A stretch of 64,000 nt of DNA. Source: JBGPTK01 sp963797765 (lineage in GTDB: Bacteria > Acidobacteriota > Terriglobia > Acidiferrales > UBA7541). The translations under genes and the position numbers were made by a program. This document shows, one piece after another, positions 8,516 to 16,189 of the stretch. The DNA lies in NCBI GenBank assembly GCA_963797765.1, contig CAWCQU010000003.1, positions 496,001 to 560,000 on the forward strand, written 5' to 3'. How positions within the stretch are numbered: the first letter of the stretch is position 1; every line of letters begins with the position of its first letter. The notes under the pieces were generated by a model. The model had not been told where the DNA came from and ran no database searches. It saw only the letters and a list, made by a program, of their open reading frames with translations.

Positions 8516-9625
8516 CTAGGTTGCGGTGTGACCAGCGGTAAGCGCCGTCTTAGATTTCGGAGGCGCCTGCCCAGCCGGGAATTGTGCCGTCGTTGGCGTC
8601 ACCCCCACTTTCACCCACGCATCGCGAACCGCCTTCTGCTCGGTGCCGTTCACGCCATACAATGTGCCGGCAACAGTGACGGTGGCATTCGCCATGGCCT
8701 GAAAATCCGCCGTTGGACTCAGGCTTCCCGTCAGTGTGCGGTACCAGATCAGGCCGGCTTTCTGCCAGGCATATCCGCCGATTGCGGTGGCTGCGAGGTA
8801 GAAAGCACGGTTGGGAATACCGGAATTTATGTGAACGCCGCCGTTATCGTCGGTGGTATCCACATATCCGGACATATTGTCTGGCTGGGGATCTTTGCCA
8901 ATATTCGGATCGTCATAGGCAGTACCGGGCGCAGCCATGGAACGAAGCGCCTTGCCCTTTACCTTGTTGGTGAAAAGACCTTCTCCAATTAACCAATCGG
9001 ACTGAGCGGCGGTTTGATTGTTGGCCCACTGTTTTACGAGCGAGCCAAACACGTCCGAGATCGATTCATTCAGGGCCCCCGGCTGGCCGTCATACACGAG
9101 TTGGGCTTCATTCTGAGTGACGCCATGGGTAAGCTCGTGTCCGATGACGTCCAGGCAAATCGTGAAACGGTTGAAATATTTACCGTCGCCGTCGCCGTAA
9201 ATCATCTGCTGGCCGTTCCAAAAAGCGTTGTCGTACTGTTTGTCGTAGTGAACGGAGGATTTGAGAGTGAGGCCATGGTCGTCCACGGAATTCCGGCTGA
9301 ACACCTTTTCGTAGAAATCGTAGGTGTCGCCCGAATAGTTGTAGGCTTCTCTGACGGTCACATCCGTGGAAGCGGGAGTCTGTCCCTCGTCGAAGACCTT
9401 TGTGCCGGGAAGGTGTGTCTTGTTGTGGGCATCGTAGATGGTGCGGTGTTTGGTGCCCGCGGGCGTGGTGAGTGGAAGAATGGAGAATGCCTGGCGCATG
9501 CCGCGAAGTTGTCCGGTGAGTTCCAGATTGTGAAGAGCGCTATCGTGAAGCTCGGGATCATCAACCAGTTTTTTCAGGATGTGCGGCGGCAAAATGGAGC
9601 AGAACGCGTGGTGCTTGTGTTTCAT
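8516..9625 (-). CDS. Protealysin-type M4 metalloprotease precursor
   Basis: 369 residues. No classical signal peptide; instead the N terminus carries the short protealysin-type propeptide with HAFCSILPPHIL (C9), the cysteine-switch style motif of this branch. The catalytic domain has HELTH (163-167; zinc ligands H163 and H167, catalytic E164), the third zinc ligand in NESISD (E187), and the downstream GGVHINSGIPN with the transition-state His (about 265). The thermolysin-like C-terminal helical domain is complete. ATG at 9625 is chosen because GGAGG lies 8 nt upstream; the longer frame from TTG at 9652 has no ribosome binding site. The likely inhibitor gene follows on the same strand. Confidence 0.92.
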   Translation of the reverse strand: MKHKHHAFCSILPPHILKKLVDDPELHDSALHNLELTGQLRGMRQAFSILPLTTPAGTKHRTIYDAHNKTHLPGTKVFDEGQTPASTDVTVREAYNYSGDTYDFYEKVFSRNSVDDHGLTLKSSVHYDKQYDNAFWNGQQMIYGDGDGKYFNRFTICLDVIGHELTHGVTQNEAQLVYDGQPGALNESISDVFGSLVKQWANNQTAAQSDWLIGEGLFTNKVKGKALRSMAAPGTAYDDPNIGKDPQPDNMSGYVDTTDDNGGVHINSGIPNRAFYLAATAIGGYAWQKAGLIWYRTLTGSLSPTADFQAMANATVTVAGTLYGVNGTEQKAVRDAWVKVGVTPTTAQFPAGQAPPKSKTALTAGHTAT

Positions 9626-9875
9626 GGTCTTCCTCCTTTTTTTGTCCTTCAAGATCCGCGCGGAAGGGGGAAATACAGGCCGTCCCCTGACTCGATCTCT
9701 TAATTATCTGAGCGCGAGCCAGCGGAAGTGACGAGACGTTAAACCCAAACACGTGTGTTGTCAAGTAGGTAATTTGTCATATATAGATATTTGTTACAGT
9801 TTCACTCTGAAACGAGGGCAGGCTGAGTTCTTGGAAGGACATTGTGTGATCGAGTGAGCAGCTCCAGCGTGACAT

Positions 9876-10535
9876 CTAATCCTTCCCCGGTTCAGTGGCT
9901 GGCGCGACCAGCACGGGCTTCTTCAACCGCGATCGCAGGACCTGGATGATCGCCGGCAACAGCGAAACGAAGATTACAGCGGCAATCACCCAATGAATTT
10001 GTCGATCGATATGCGGATTGGCCACGCCTAACGAATAGCCGATCAGGGTCATGCTCCAGACCCATAAAACTCCACCGATTACGTCATAGAACAAATAACG
10101 GCTGTAACTCATCTGCGCGGCGCCGGTGACGGGCGGACAGAAAGTGCGGACGATGGGGACAAATCGCGCCAGGATAATCGTCTTCACGCCGTGCTTTTCG
10201 TAGAAATCGCGCGCCCGGTGCAGGTGGCTCTTCTTAAAGAAGCGGGATTCATCACGATCGTATAGGCTTTGGCCAGCCTTGCGGCCAATCCAATAGCCCA
10301 ATTGATCTCCCAGAATGGCGCAAAGCGTAACCGGCACCAGCAGCCAGAACAGGTTGAGCTTGCCAACCGCCGCAAACACTCCTGCGATCACCAGAAGGGA
10401 ATCGCCGGGAAGGAAGAAGCCCACGAATAGGCCCGTTTCGGCAAAGATGATGGCACAGACCATCACCGGCCCGCCCCATTCGATCAGTCCTTTGACGTTG
10501 TAGAGATATCCGAGTAGTTGCTTGAGTGATTCCAT
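9876..10535 (-). CDS. DedA-family membrane protein
   Basis: 219 residues of the DedA/SNARE-associated (VTT) family, which act as undecaprenyl-phosphate or phospholipid flippases in the inner membrane. Family motifs are visible: FAETGLFVGFFLPGDSLLVIAG (about 31-52), the GDQLGYWIGRKAG loop (about 75-87), and ILARFVPIVRTFCPPVTGAAQM (about 121-142) with the conserved F/P-x-R-T-x3-P-x-AG pattern. Four to five hydrophobic segments are spread through the chain. ATG start at 10535. It stands alone between two unrelated genes. The specific lipid substrate cannot be inferred. Confidence 0.9.
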   Translation of the reverse strand: MESLKQLLGYLYNVKGLIEWGGPVMVCAIIFAETGLFVGFFLPGDSLLVIAGVFAAVGKLNLFWLLVPVTLCAILGDQLGYWIGRKAGQSLYDRDESRFFKKSHLHRARDFYEKHGVKTIILARFVPIVRTFCPPVTGAAQMSYSRYLFYDVIGGVLWVWSMTLIGYSLGVANPHIDRQIHWVIAAVIFVSLLPAIIQVLRSRLKKPVLVAPATEPGKD

Positions 10536-10769
10536 CTTCCAGAGACCTGCTTCCGCGTGAATTGGGCCTTATTAGAACAATCCGGCAGCGTGGCCGCCAA
10601 CTTCAAGATAGCAGAATTGCCGGGAAGCCTGCAGCAAGCTCGGGCAGCACTGTTTCCAGTTCTAGTACTTCGCTACCAGTGAATTTAGCCCCCTGTACCA
10701 TAGTTCAGTCCACATGCTCCCGGCACAATTGCTGTTGTCAGGAACAACTCTGAAGCTGAGGGAGCCAAC

Positions 10770-10976
10770 ATGGAAGGCGGTTACACAGTCTGGATGGGAC
10801 AGCCGGTGATTCTGAGAGTGGTGGCAGGGAATCTACGAGTTCCGTTGCGCGGACGGCTGGTGGCGGAGACGGACAGCATCATTCGCCTACGAATTGCAGG
10901 CAGCTGGGATGTGGATATTTTCAAGTCCATGGTCGCGGCAGTGGAAATGGATACTCCGGTCCAAGTGATCCACTAG
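10770..10976 (+). CDS. Small conserved-looking protein, unknown function
   Basis: 68 residues, compact and beta-rich (VILRVVAGNLRVPLRGRLVAETDSIIRLRIAG), soluble, no Cys. GAGGGAG 5 nt before the ATG gives a clear translation start. The pattern resembles a small SH3-like or barrel domain, but I do not recognise a family. Convergent or independent of the DedA gene; nothing downstream forms an operon. Confidence 0.6.
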   Translation: MEGGYTVWMGQPVILRVVAGNLRVPLRGRLVAETDSIIRLRIAGSWDVDIFKSMVAAVEMDTPVQVIH

Positions 10977-10989
10977 CTGGGGAGATGCG

Positions 10990-11175
10990 ATGAGCGCAAT
11001 GAATTCGGGATCGGGTGGCTTCTTTCGAAGCGGATTATCTTCAGCCATGACGCCGGTGCTGGCCCGAAGGCGTTCGGTGGCGCGAGGAGGTTGGCGCGTG
11101 AAAGAAACGATGGTGGTTCATGCATACCAACTTTTATTGAGGATTCTGTTGATTGCGAGGAAGTTGAACTACTAA
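10990..11175 (+). CDS. Possible small protein, low support
   Basis: 61 codons starting with ATG 13 nt after the stop of the preceding small gene, with GGGGAG 5 nt upstream. The peptide is Ser/Gly/Arg-rich then ends in a hydrophobic stretch (LLLRILLIARKLNY). It could be a small membrane-interacting peptide or a chance frame. The spacing to its neighbour is the main argument for it. Confidence 0.25.
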   Translation: MSAMNSGSGGFFRSGLSSAMTPVLARRRSVARGGWRVKETMVVHAYQLLLRILLIARKLNY

Positions 11176-11376
11176 TCGCCTGAACGAACTGCCTGAACTA
11201 CAAAATTTGAAGGGCATTCAATTTTCCGGCCCGCTGTCCTCACCCCCGCCCCGGGTTCGCTCCCCCCAGCGAATCCGGGGTTTCCTCTTTTAGGACCAGA
11301 CGAATAGGCACAAGCGCTATTCACCGCTGGCACGCTCCACCGCAACAGCCAAATGATGGGGAAAATAGAAAGAAAG

Positions 11377-11453
11377 TGGTGCGCCCGGGGGGATTCGAAC
11401 TCCCGACCTTCTGGTTCGTAGCCAGACGCTCTATCCAGCTGAGCTACGGGCGC
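11377..11453 (-). tRNA. tRNA-Arg (anticodon ACG)
   Basis: Complete cloverleaf including the encoded CCA. Acceptor GCGCCCG pairs with CGGGCGC; D arm GCTC/GAGC; anticodon stem TCTGG/CCAGA with loop CTACGAA, so the anticodon is ACG; T arm GGGAG/CCCCC with TTCGAAT. It reads CGU, and CGC/CGA after deamination to inosine. Parts of it are duplicated 400 bp further along. Confidence 0.95.
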
Positions 11454-11592
11454 GCCGTTGTGGAAAAATTCTAACACAACAGTTCATTCCGCAGAAAGGC
11501 TAGAGACCGATTTCCCATCGGATTCGATGCGCGTCAGAAGGCGCTTCAGTTCTTCCCGGCCTTGGCCGGTCTTCAAAAAACGTTCCCGCCGA
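11430..11592. repeat. Local direct repeat, copy 1
   Basis: About 163 bases that recur at 11835-11997 (offset 405) with a few substitutions. It covers the 5' third of the tRNA-Arg, the spacer and the 3' end of the GIY-YIG gene. Confidence 0.85.
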
Positions 11593-11768
11593 ATCGCTTC
11601 TGAGCGTGTCGCGAATTGCTCCTGATGTACGATGGCCCACGGTCCGCGCCCTTTGGTGGACTTTGTGATTCCGCTATTGTGCTGTCCCAACCGCTGCAAC
11701 GGGTCAGACGCGAATCCAACATAGTGTCGTTTCGTCTTTTCGCTGCGGAGGATGTAAACGAAGTACAT
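11484..11768 (-). CDS. GIY-YIG nuclease superfamily protein (UPF0213/URI type)
   Basis: 94 residues from ATG at 11768: MYFVYILRSEKTKRHYVG is the GIY-YIG core (FVYIL ... HYVGFAS), followed by LQRLGQHNSG, IVHQEQF and RRERFLKTGQGREEL. This small single-domain version is common in bacteria; members are predicted nucleases of unclear role. A longer frame runs upstream, but that part is a reading of tRNA-like sequence (residues such as APVAKLDRVRLW), so it is not coding. Its last third is duplicated downstream as a fragment. Confidence 0.8.
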   Translation of the reverse strand: MYFVYILRSEKTKRHYVGFASDPLQRLGQHNSGITKSTKGRGPWAIVHQEQFATRSEAIRRERFLKTGQGREELKRLLTRIESDGKSVSSLSAE

Positions 11769-11794
11769 CTTGGACAGGTCGGTCAATTTCCGCG

Positions 11795-11858
11795 GTCGAA
11801 TGGCCCGGCCTTCTGGTTTCCACCACAGGCGGACTCTATCCAGCTTAGCTACGGGCGC
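11795..11858 (-). other. Degenerate tRNA-like fragment
   Basis: On the minus strand the first about 45 bases match a tRNA 5' half (acceptor GCGCCCG, D arm GCTA/GAGT), then the same unusual arm seen at 12248-12327 (GTCCGCCTGTGG). The T arm is lost. Probably a truncated copy of that gene. Confidence 0.65.
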
Positions 11859-11997
11859 GCCGTTGTGGAAAAATTCTAACACAACAGTTCATTCCGCAGA
11901 AAGGCTAGAGACGGACTTACCATCGGATTCCATGCATGTGAAAAGGCGCTTCAGTTCTTCCCGGCCTTGGCCGGCCTCCAAATGTCGTTCCCGCCGA
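11835..11997. repeat. Local direct repeat, copy 2
   Basis: Second copy of the repeat at 11430-11592, joined to a tRNA-like fragment instead of the intact tRNA. Confidence 0.85.
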
Positions 11998-12000
11998 CTC
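11889..12000 (-). pseudogene. Duplicated 3' fragment of the GIY-YIG gene
   Basis: On the minus strand the frame ending at 11889 encodes EAGQGREELKRLF then ESDGKSVSSLSAE, matching the C terminus of the GIY-YIG protein at 11484-11768 with a few changes. Upstream of about 12000 the similarity stops, so only the last third is present and no catalytic core remains. Confidence 0.75.
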
Positions 12001-12247
12001 TTGATCGAGATGGTCGTGGAGGTAGCTGAGTCCGCTAATGTCGAAGCAGTAGTCCATTTCGCATCGCGCCCGATGCTGCGCAAGCATCAGGCCGAGGAGT
12101 TGCTCAGAGAACATGCTCAGAACGGAGAAAGGAAAAGTAAAACCCTAGAGAAGACCAGTTGCTGCAGAATCCGCTTCTTGGTTTGAATCTCAATCAATAC
12201 TGATGTCTGAATCTTTGTTTCGATCTCGGTCATGTCAGGCTTGTAGT

Positions 12248-12327
12248 GCGCCCGTAGCTCAGCTGGATAGAGTCCGCCTGTGGCGGAAACCAGGCGGTCG
12301 GGAGTTCGAATCCCCCCGGGCGCACCA
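12248..12327 (+). tRNA. tRNA-Arg-like gene with enlarged anticodon loop (possibly non-functional)
   Basis: 80 bases including CCA. Acceptor, D arm and T arm are nearly identical to the tRNA-Arg at 11377-11453. The anticodon arm is abnormal: the stem CGCCTG/CAGGCG closes a 10-nt loop TGGCGGAAAC, three bases more than a normal tRNA, so no anticodon can be read with confidence. Either a pseudo-tRNA or an unusual RNA. Confidence 0.6.
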
Positions 12328-12393
12328 CTTTCCTCGAAAACCAATTCTTTACATAATCGCCATCGAATTTATTTTCTTCAGTTCCGCGTTCCA

Positions 12394-13185
12394 CTATTCC
12401 AACAACGATACGGCTCCCGTGCCGATGTCGTAATACGCGGCGACAACCTTCAGTTTTTTTTCTTTTATTAAACCGGCGACAACCGTGGAAGCTTTCCGCA
12501 GCAGGGCGGCATGGATCCTGGCATTTGCCTTGGTCGCCGCCTCCAGGTCTGGTCCCGCTTGATCGACGGCCGGCTGAATATGAGGATAGAGCGCGCTGAT
12601 CTGCCCCGGAACTTCCTTGGCCGCAATCGTGGCCTTGACGGCGCCGCAGCCGCCATGTCCCATCACCAGGATCACCTTGGTTCCTAACACCGCCGCCCCA
12701 TACTCGAGGCTGGCGATGATTTCCGAGGTAACGATATTTCCAGCGACGCGATTAACAAAGATATGGCCAATCGATTGGTCGAAAACTAATTCAACGGGCA
12801 CGCGTGAATCGGCACAGGACAGGACGGCTGCGAATGGTTCCTGCTTTTCACTGTTGTGCTGTTTCAAAATAGCCAGGTCGTGTTCGAACGACGTCAGGCG
12901 TTCACTTACGAAACGCTTGTTGCCATCCATCAATTCCTGCAGCGCGGCGTCGGGGGTGAGCGTGGATTGCGCCGACGCCTCGAGCGGAGACACAAGCTCG
13001 ATGCCAGCGGCTGTCGCCAATCCAGCTACTGTTCCAGCGACGGTCATTTGGAGGAATCTACGGCGCGAGGAGTCTTGGTCCGGCACGCTGAGTTCCGGAC
13101 CATCCAGGGGAGAAGAAGATTCACGATTTGCCGCGGATTCGTTGCCATTCGCTTTACCGTCACGCCGATCAAAAATCGAAGTCAT
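12394..13185 (-). CDS. Tat-exported beta-class carbonic anhydrase
   Basis: 263 residues. The N terminus carries a twin-arginine signal: SRRRFLQM (residues 40-47) then a hydrophobic segment ending near LEASAQ (about 72), so the enzyme acts in the periplasm. The beta-CA domain has the zinc ligands C124 and D126 with R128 in CADSRVP, and H177 and C180 in GHGGCGAVK; NRVAGNIV and the C-terminal YDIGTGAV also fit. It interconverts CO2 and bicarbonate. ATG start at 13185. The gene stands alone between the tRNA region and the kinase gene. Confidence 0.93.
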   Translation of the reverse strand: MTSIFDRRDGKANGNESAANRESSSPLDGPELSVPDQDSSRRRFLQMTVAGTVAGLATAAGIELVSPLEASAQSTLTPDAALQELMDGNKRFVSERLTSFEHDLAILKQHNSEKQEPFAAVLSCADSRVPVELVFDQSIGHIFVNRVAGNIVTSEIIASLEYGAAVLGTKVILVMGHGGCGAVKATIAAKEVPGQISALYPHIQPAVDQAGPDLEAATKANARIHAALLRKASTVVAGLIKEKKLKVVAAYYDIGTGAVSLLE

Positions 13186-13308
13186 GTGTCAAAGCCTCCA
13201 GGTGAATTTGCTGCAGAAGACGGGCTGCACTATAGATCGAAAAGGATACTTGCCACAACCCGGCGGCCAATGTTGACGAGATGTCTGTTTCGAAGCTGCG
13301 GGACGGCG

Positions 13309-16137
13309 TTACTGCGACGCGCCGGTATCGCGCAGCAGCACGACGTCGGCTTCGGAGTGCCGGCTCATCACGGCGAGGCTCTTCCCATCGGGCGAGAATT
13401 GAAACCGGGCGATGCCGCCGATTTTGAAATTCGTGATTTGGCGGCCAGCCGAACCGTCCAGCGGTTGAACCCATATATTGGTGACGCCATTCTGGGTAAT
13501 CGGATACGCCAGATTCTTGCCATCCGGCGTGAATCGTGGGCCGTCGGAGATTGCGGGATTCGGATCGAGCATGCGCACTTTTGAATCAGGGCCGGCATCA
13601 ATCGGGATCACTCCCAATTTGGGATTGGGATTATTTCCACTTATTAACTCAAAGAAGATGGCCAGAGACTTGCCATCGGGCGACAGATCCATTGTCGTGC
13701 TGCCAATCAAGGTGTCAGGAATCACCCCGGGTACGGTTTCACTTGTCCCCCCGTCCACGCGCACGCGCTCGATCCGGTTGGTAATTCCATTTACAAAGTA
13801 GACCCACTTCGAATCGCCGGAACATAATGGTGCGGTATCGTTTTTTCCATTCGAGAGCTGCTTCAGATTCGTGCCATCGGAATTCAGCCGCCAGATGTTG
13901 GTCCCGCTTCCGCCCCCCTGGCCAATCATCGCCAAAAGCAAAGTGCGTCCATCCGGGCACGCGGAAATACTCGCGATCGAATCATTGCTCAAAATAGGAG
14001 TGGAGTTGCTCCCGTCGGAAGCCATCCGAGCGAGGTGATTGTCGCTAAGGAGGTAGAAACTTGCATTGCCATCCCAGCCAAAATCGAAATTTCGTTTTTG
14101 TTGCTGCGGCAGAACGGGAGTGGGAAGAGTGGCGCCCATTCCCGCGGCCGGAAAGGTGTACAAAGTCACGAATGTCTTAGACTGCACAGTCGCGAGGGTT
14201 TTGGCATCCGCTGAAAGGGTCAGGGAAAAGTAGGTGTTGGTATCCTTGGTGACCGGATGAAATTTCCCGCTTGGATAGGAAACAAATCCAATTTGTGTAT
14301 GACCCGCGGTTAGATCCTGGTACATGGCAAGTAACCCGCCGCCATCCGGCATCCAGGCTGTTTGGAAAAAGGAATAGCCTTTCATATCCGCCAGGAACTG
14401 CGTTTTCCCGGTTTCGATCTCCATGATTTGTATCGGAGCCGGGCCTTGTCCGGTATCCGTTAGCGCGAGCCGCTTGCCATCCGGCGACCATGAGACGTTT
14501 TGGTGCCCGGCAGCCATCGTTCCGCCCGCGATCATTTTTTCTTCGGTACCATCGGAATTGGCCATGAGCAGTTGGAATTTGCCGACTTCCGGATCGTTGA
14601 AGCGGTAATAGATGATGCGCTTGCCGTCCGGGGAAAATGTGGCGCCCGAATCGACATCGCGAGCGATAATCTGCGGGTTGCCGCCAAGAACCGGGGAGCG
14701 GTACAGGTCGAAGGAGTCTTCTAATTTGCTTCGCGCCTTTCGGAAAACAAAATAATTTCCGTCCGGAGAAAATGCCAGCTGCCGGTACTGCGCTTCCGCG
14801 GGGGCAATGATTTGGGTGTCGCTGTTCGTTGGAACATGGCGCAGCCAGAGGCTCGCTTTGCCGGCCTGCCCCTGCACGTTTAAAATATATTTCCCATCGG
14901 GAGAAATGGCGGCGCCGCCAGATTTACCGGTGTCTGTAATCTGCGAGATGGTGAAATTCTGGAACGGTTGCTCGGCTTTGCGGCTGATCAATGAATAGAC
15001 GCCGTACCCCGCCGCGGCCAGCACCACCAGGGCAATCGCAATTCCCGCCGTCAAACCCAATTTGTGCTGCTTTGCCGCTGCCACAACCGAACTGCCGGAG
15101 GAATGCACTGGCTGCGCCGGCGCGACAGCTTGCGCGCTTGCCGCCGTACCCGATGGAGCGCCCGTTGATATGTTGGACGCTGAACTGCCGGATGCCGGCT
15201 GCAGCGTAGACGTAGCCGACGGCACCGAATGAGAGCTGCCCAGAACTCCCGAATGCATGTCGCGCTTCACGCGCTGCAAATCCGTGCGCAAATCGGTGGC
15301 ATGCTGGTAGCGCAGCCCGGGATCCTTCTCCAAAGCCTTGTCGATAATTTCTTCCAGCTTCGCCGGAACGTCCGGATTCAGCCGTACTGCAGGAACCGGC
15401 GCGCGATTCAGAATCGCTTCGAAAATTACAGGCGAACTCTCTCCGCGAAAGGGAAGCGTACCCGTCGCCATTTCATAAAGCACAGTGCCAAAGGAAAAAA
15501 TATCGGAGCGTGCGTCCAGATCGCGGGCGCGGGCCTGCTCGGGAGACATGTAGGCGATTGTGCCCACCGTGCTGCCGGGACTCGTAAGATGCTCGGAGCC
15601 CATAACGGCGGCGTCCCGGGTCGCCGAAAACATCTGTCCCGCAGCCGGCGCCAGAGACTTCGCCAAGCCGAAATCCAGAATCTTCACCGTGCCGCGCTTG
15701 GTGATAAAAATATTCGCGGGTTTGACGTCCCGGTGGACGATGCCTTCCGCGTGTGCCGCATCCAGCGCATCCGCCACCTGAATTCCCACGTCGAGCAACT
15801 GTTCGATGGGCAGCGGCTTTCCGTCGATGCGATGCTTTAGGGTGGTTCCATCCAGAAATTCCATCACGATATAGGCCCGGCCGTTTTCCTCGCCGATATC
15901 GTGAATGGTGCAAATGTTGGGATGATTGAGGGCGGAAGCGGCCTGCGCCTCGCGTTGGAATCGTTCCAGCGCGGCGCGATCGCGGGCAATTTCTTCCGGC
16001 AGAAATTTCAACGCGACCATGCGGCGCAGGCGGCTATCTTCCGCCTTGTACACCACTCCCATTCCGCCGCCGCCCAGTCTTTCAACAATGCGGTAGTGGG
16101 AAATCGTCTGTCCAATCAGTGTTTGTGGGTCGGGCAT
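13309..16137 (-). CDS. Ser/Thr protein kinase with C-terminal TolB-like propeller
   Basis: 942 residues from ATG at 16137 (a GTG at 16146 is an alternative). The N-terminal Hanks-type kinase (residues about 10-290) shows GGGGMGVVYKAED, VALKFL (the catalytic Lys), HRDVKPANIF, DFGLAK and GTIAYMSPEQ. A Ser/Ala/Pro-rich linker leads to one membrane helix (LGLTAGIAIALVVLAAAGYGVYSLI, about 355-380). The extracytoplasmic part is made of WD40-like PD40/TolB repeats (AISPDGKYIL, FSPDGNYFVF, SWSPDGKRLALT). This architecture is common in Acidobacteria and suggests sensing outside and phosphorylation inside. Substrates are unknown. Confidence 0.93.
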   Translation of the reverse strand: MPDPQTLIGQTISHYRIVERLGGGGMGVVYKAEDSRLRRMVALKFLPEEIARDRAALERFQREAQAASALNHPNICTIHDIGEENGRAYIVMEFLDGTTLKHRIDGKPLPIEQLLDVGIQVADALDAAHAEGIVHRDVKPANIFITKRGTVKILDFGLAKSLAPAAGQMFSATRDAAVMGSEHLTSPGSTVGTIAYMSPEQARARDLDARSDIFSFGTVLYEMATGTLPFRGESSPVIFEAILNRAPVPAVRLNPDVPAKLEEIIDKALEKDPGLRYQHATDLRTDLQRVKRDMHSGVLGSSHSVPSATSTLQPASGSSASNISTGAPSGTAASAQAVAPAQPVHSSGSSVVAAAKQHKLGLTAGIAIALVVLAAAGYGVYSLISRKAEQPFQNFTISQITDTGKSGGAAISPDGKYILNVQGQAGKASLWLRHVPTNSDTQIIAPAEAQYRQLAFSPDGNYFVFRKARSKLEDSFDLYRSPVLGGNPQIIARDVDSGATFSPDGKRIIYYRFNDPEVGKFQLLMANSDGTEEKMIAGGTMAAGHQNVSWSPDGKRLALTDTGQGPAPIQIMEIETGKTQFLADMKGYSFFQTAWMPDGGGLLAMYQDLTAGHTQIGFVSYPSGKFHPVTKDTNTYFSLTLSADAKTLATVQSKTFVTLYTFPAAGMGATLPTPVLPQQQKRNFDFGWDGNASFYLLSDNHLARMASDGSNSTPILSNDSIASISACPDGRTLLLAMIGQGGGSGTNIWRLNSDGTNLKQLSNGKNDTAPLCSGDSKWVYFVNGITNRIERVRVDGGTSETVPGVIPDTLIGSTTMDLSPDGKSLAIFFELISGNNPNPKLGVIPIDAGPDSKVRMLDPNPAISDGPRFTPDGKNLAYPITQNGVTNIWVQPLDGSAGRQITNFKIGGIARFQFSPDGKSLAVMSRHSEADVVLLRDTGASQ

Positions 16138-16189
16138 GTGGCGCACATATTAGGATGGCCCAGTTGCCAAGTCAACGAACGGAATGCAC

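Noticed and set aside
11172..11477. Minus-strand frame covering the tRNA-Arg
   Set aside because: It reads through the tRNA gene (residues such as APVAQLDRASGYEPEG), a known artefact.
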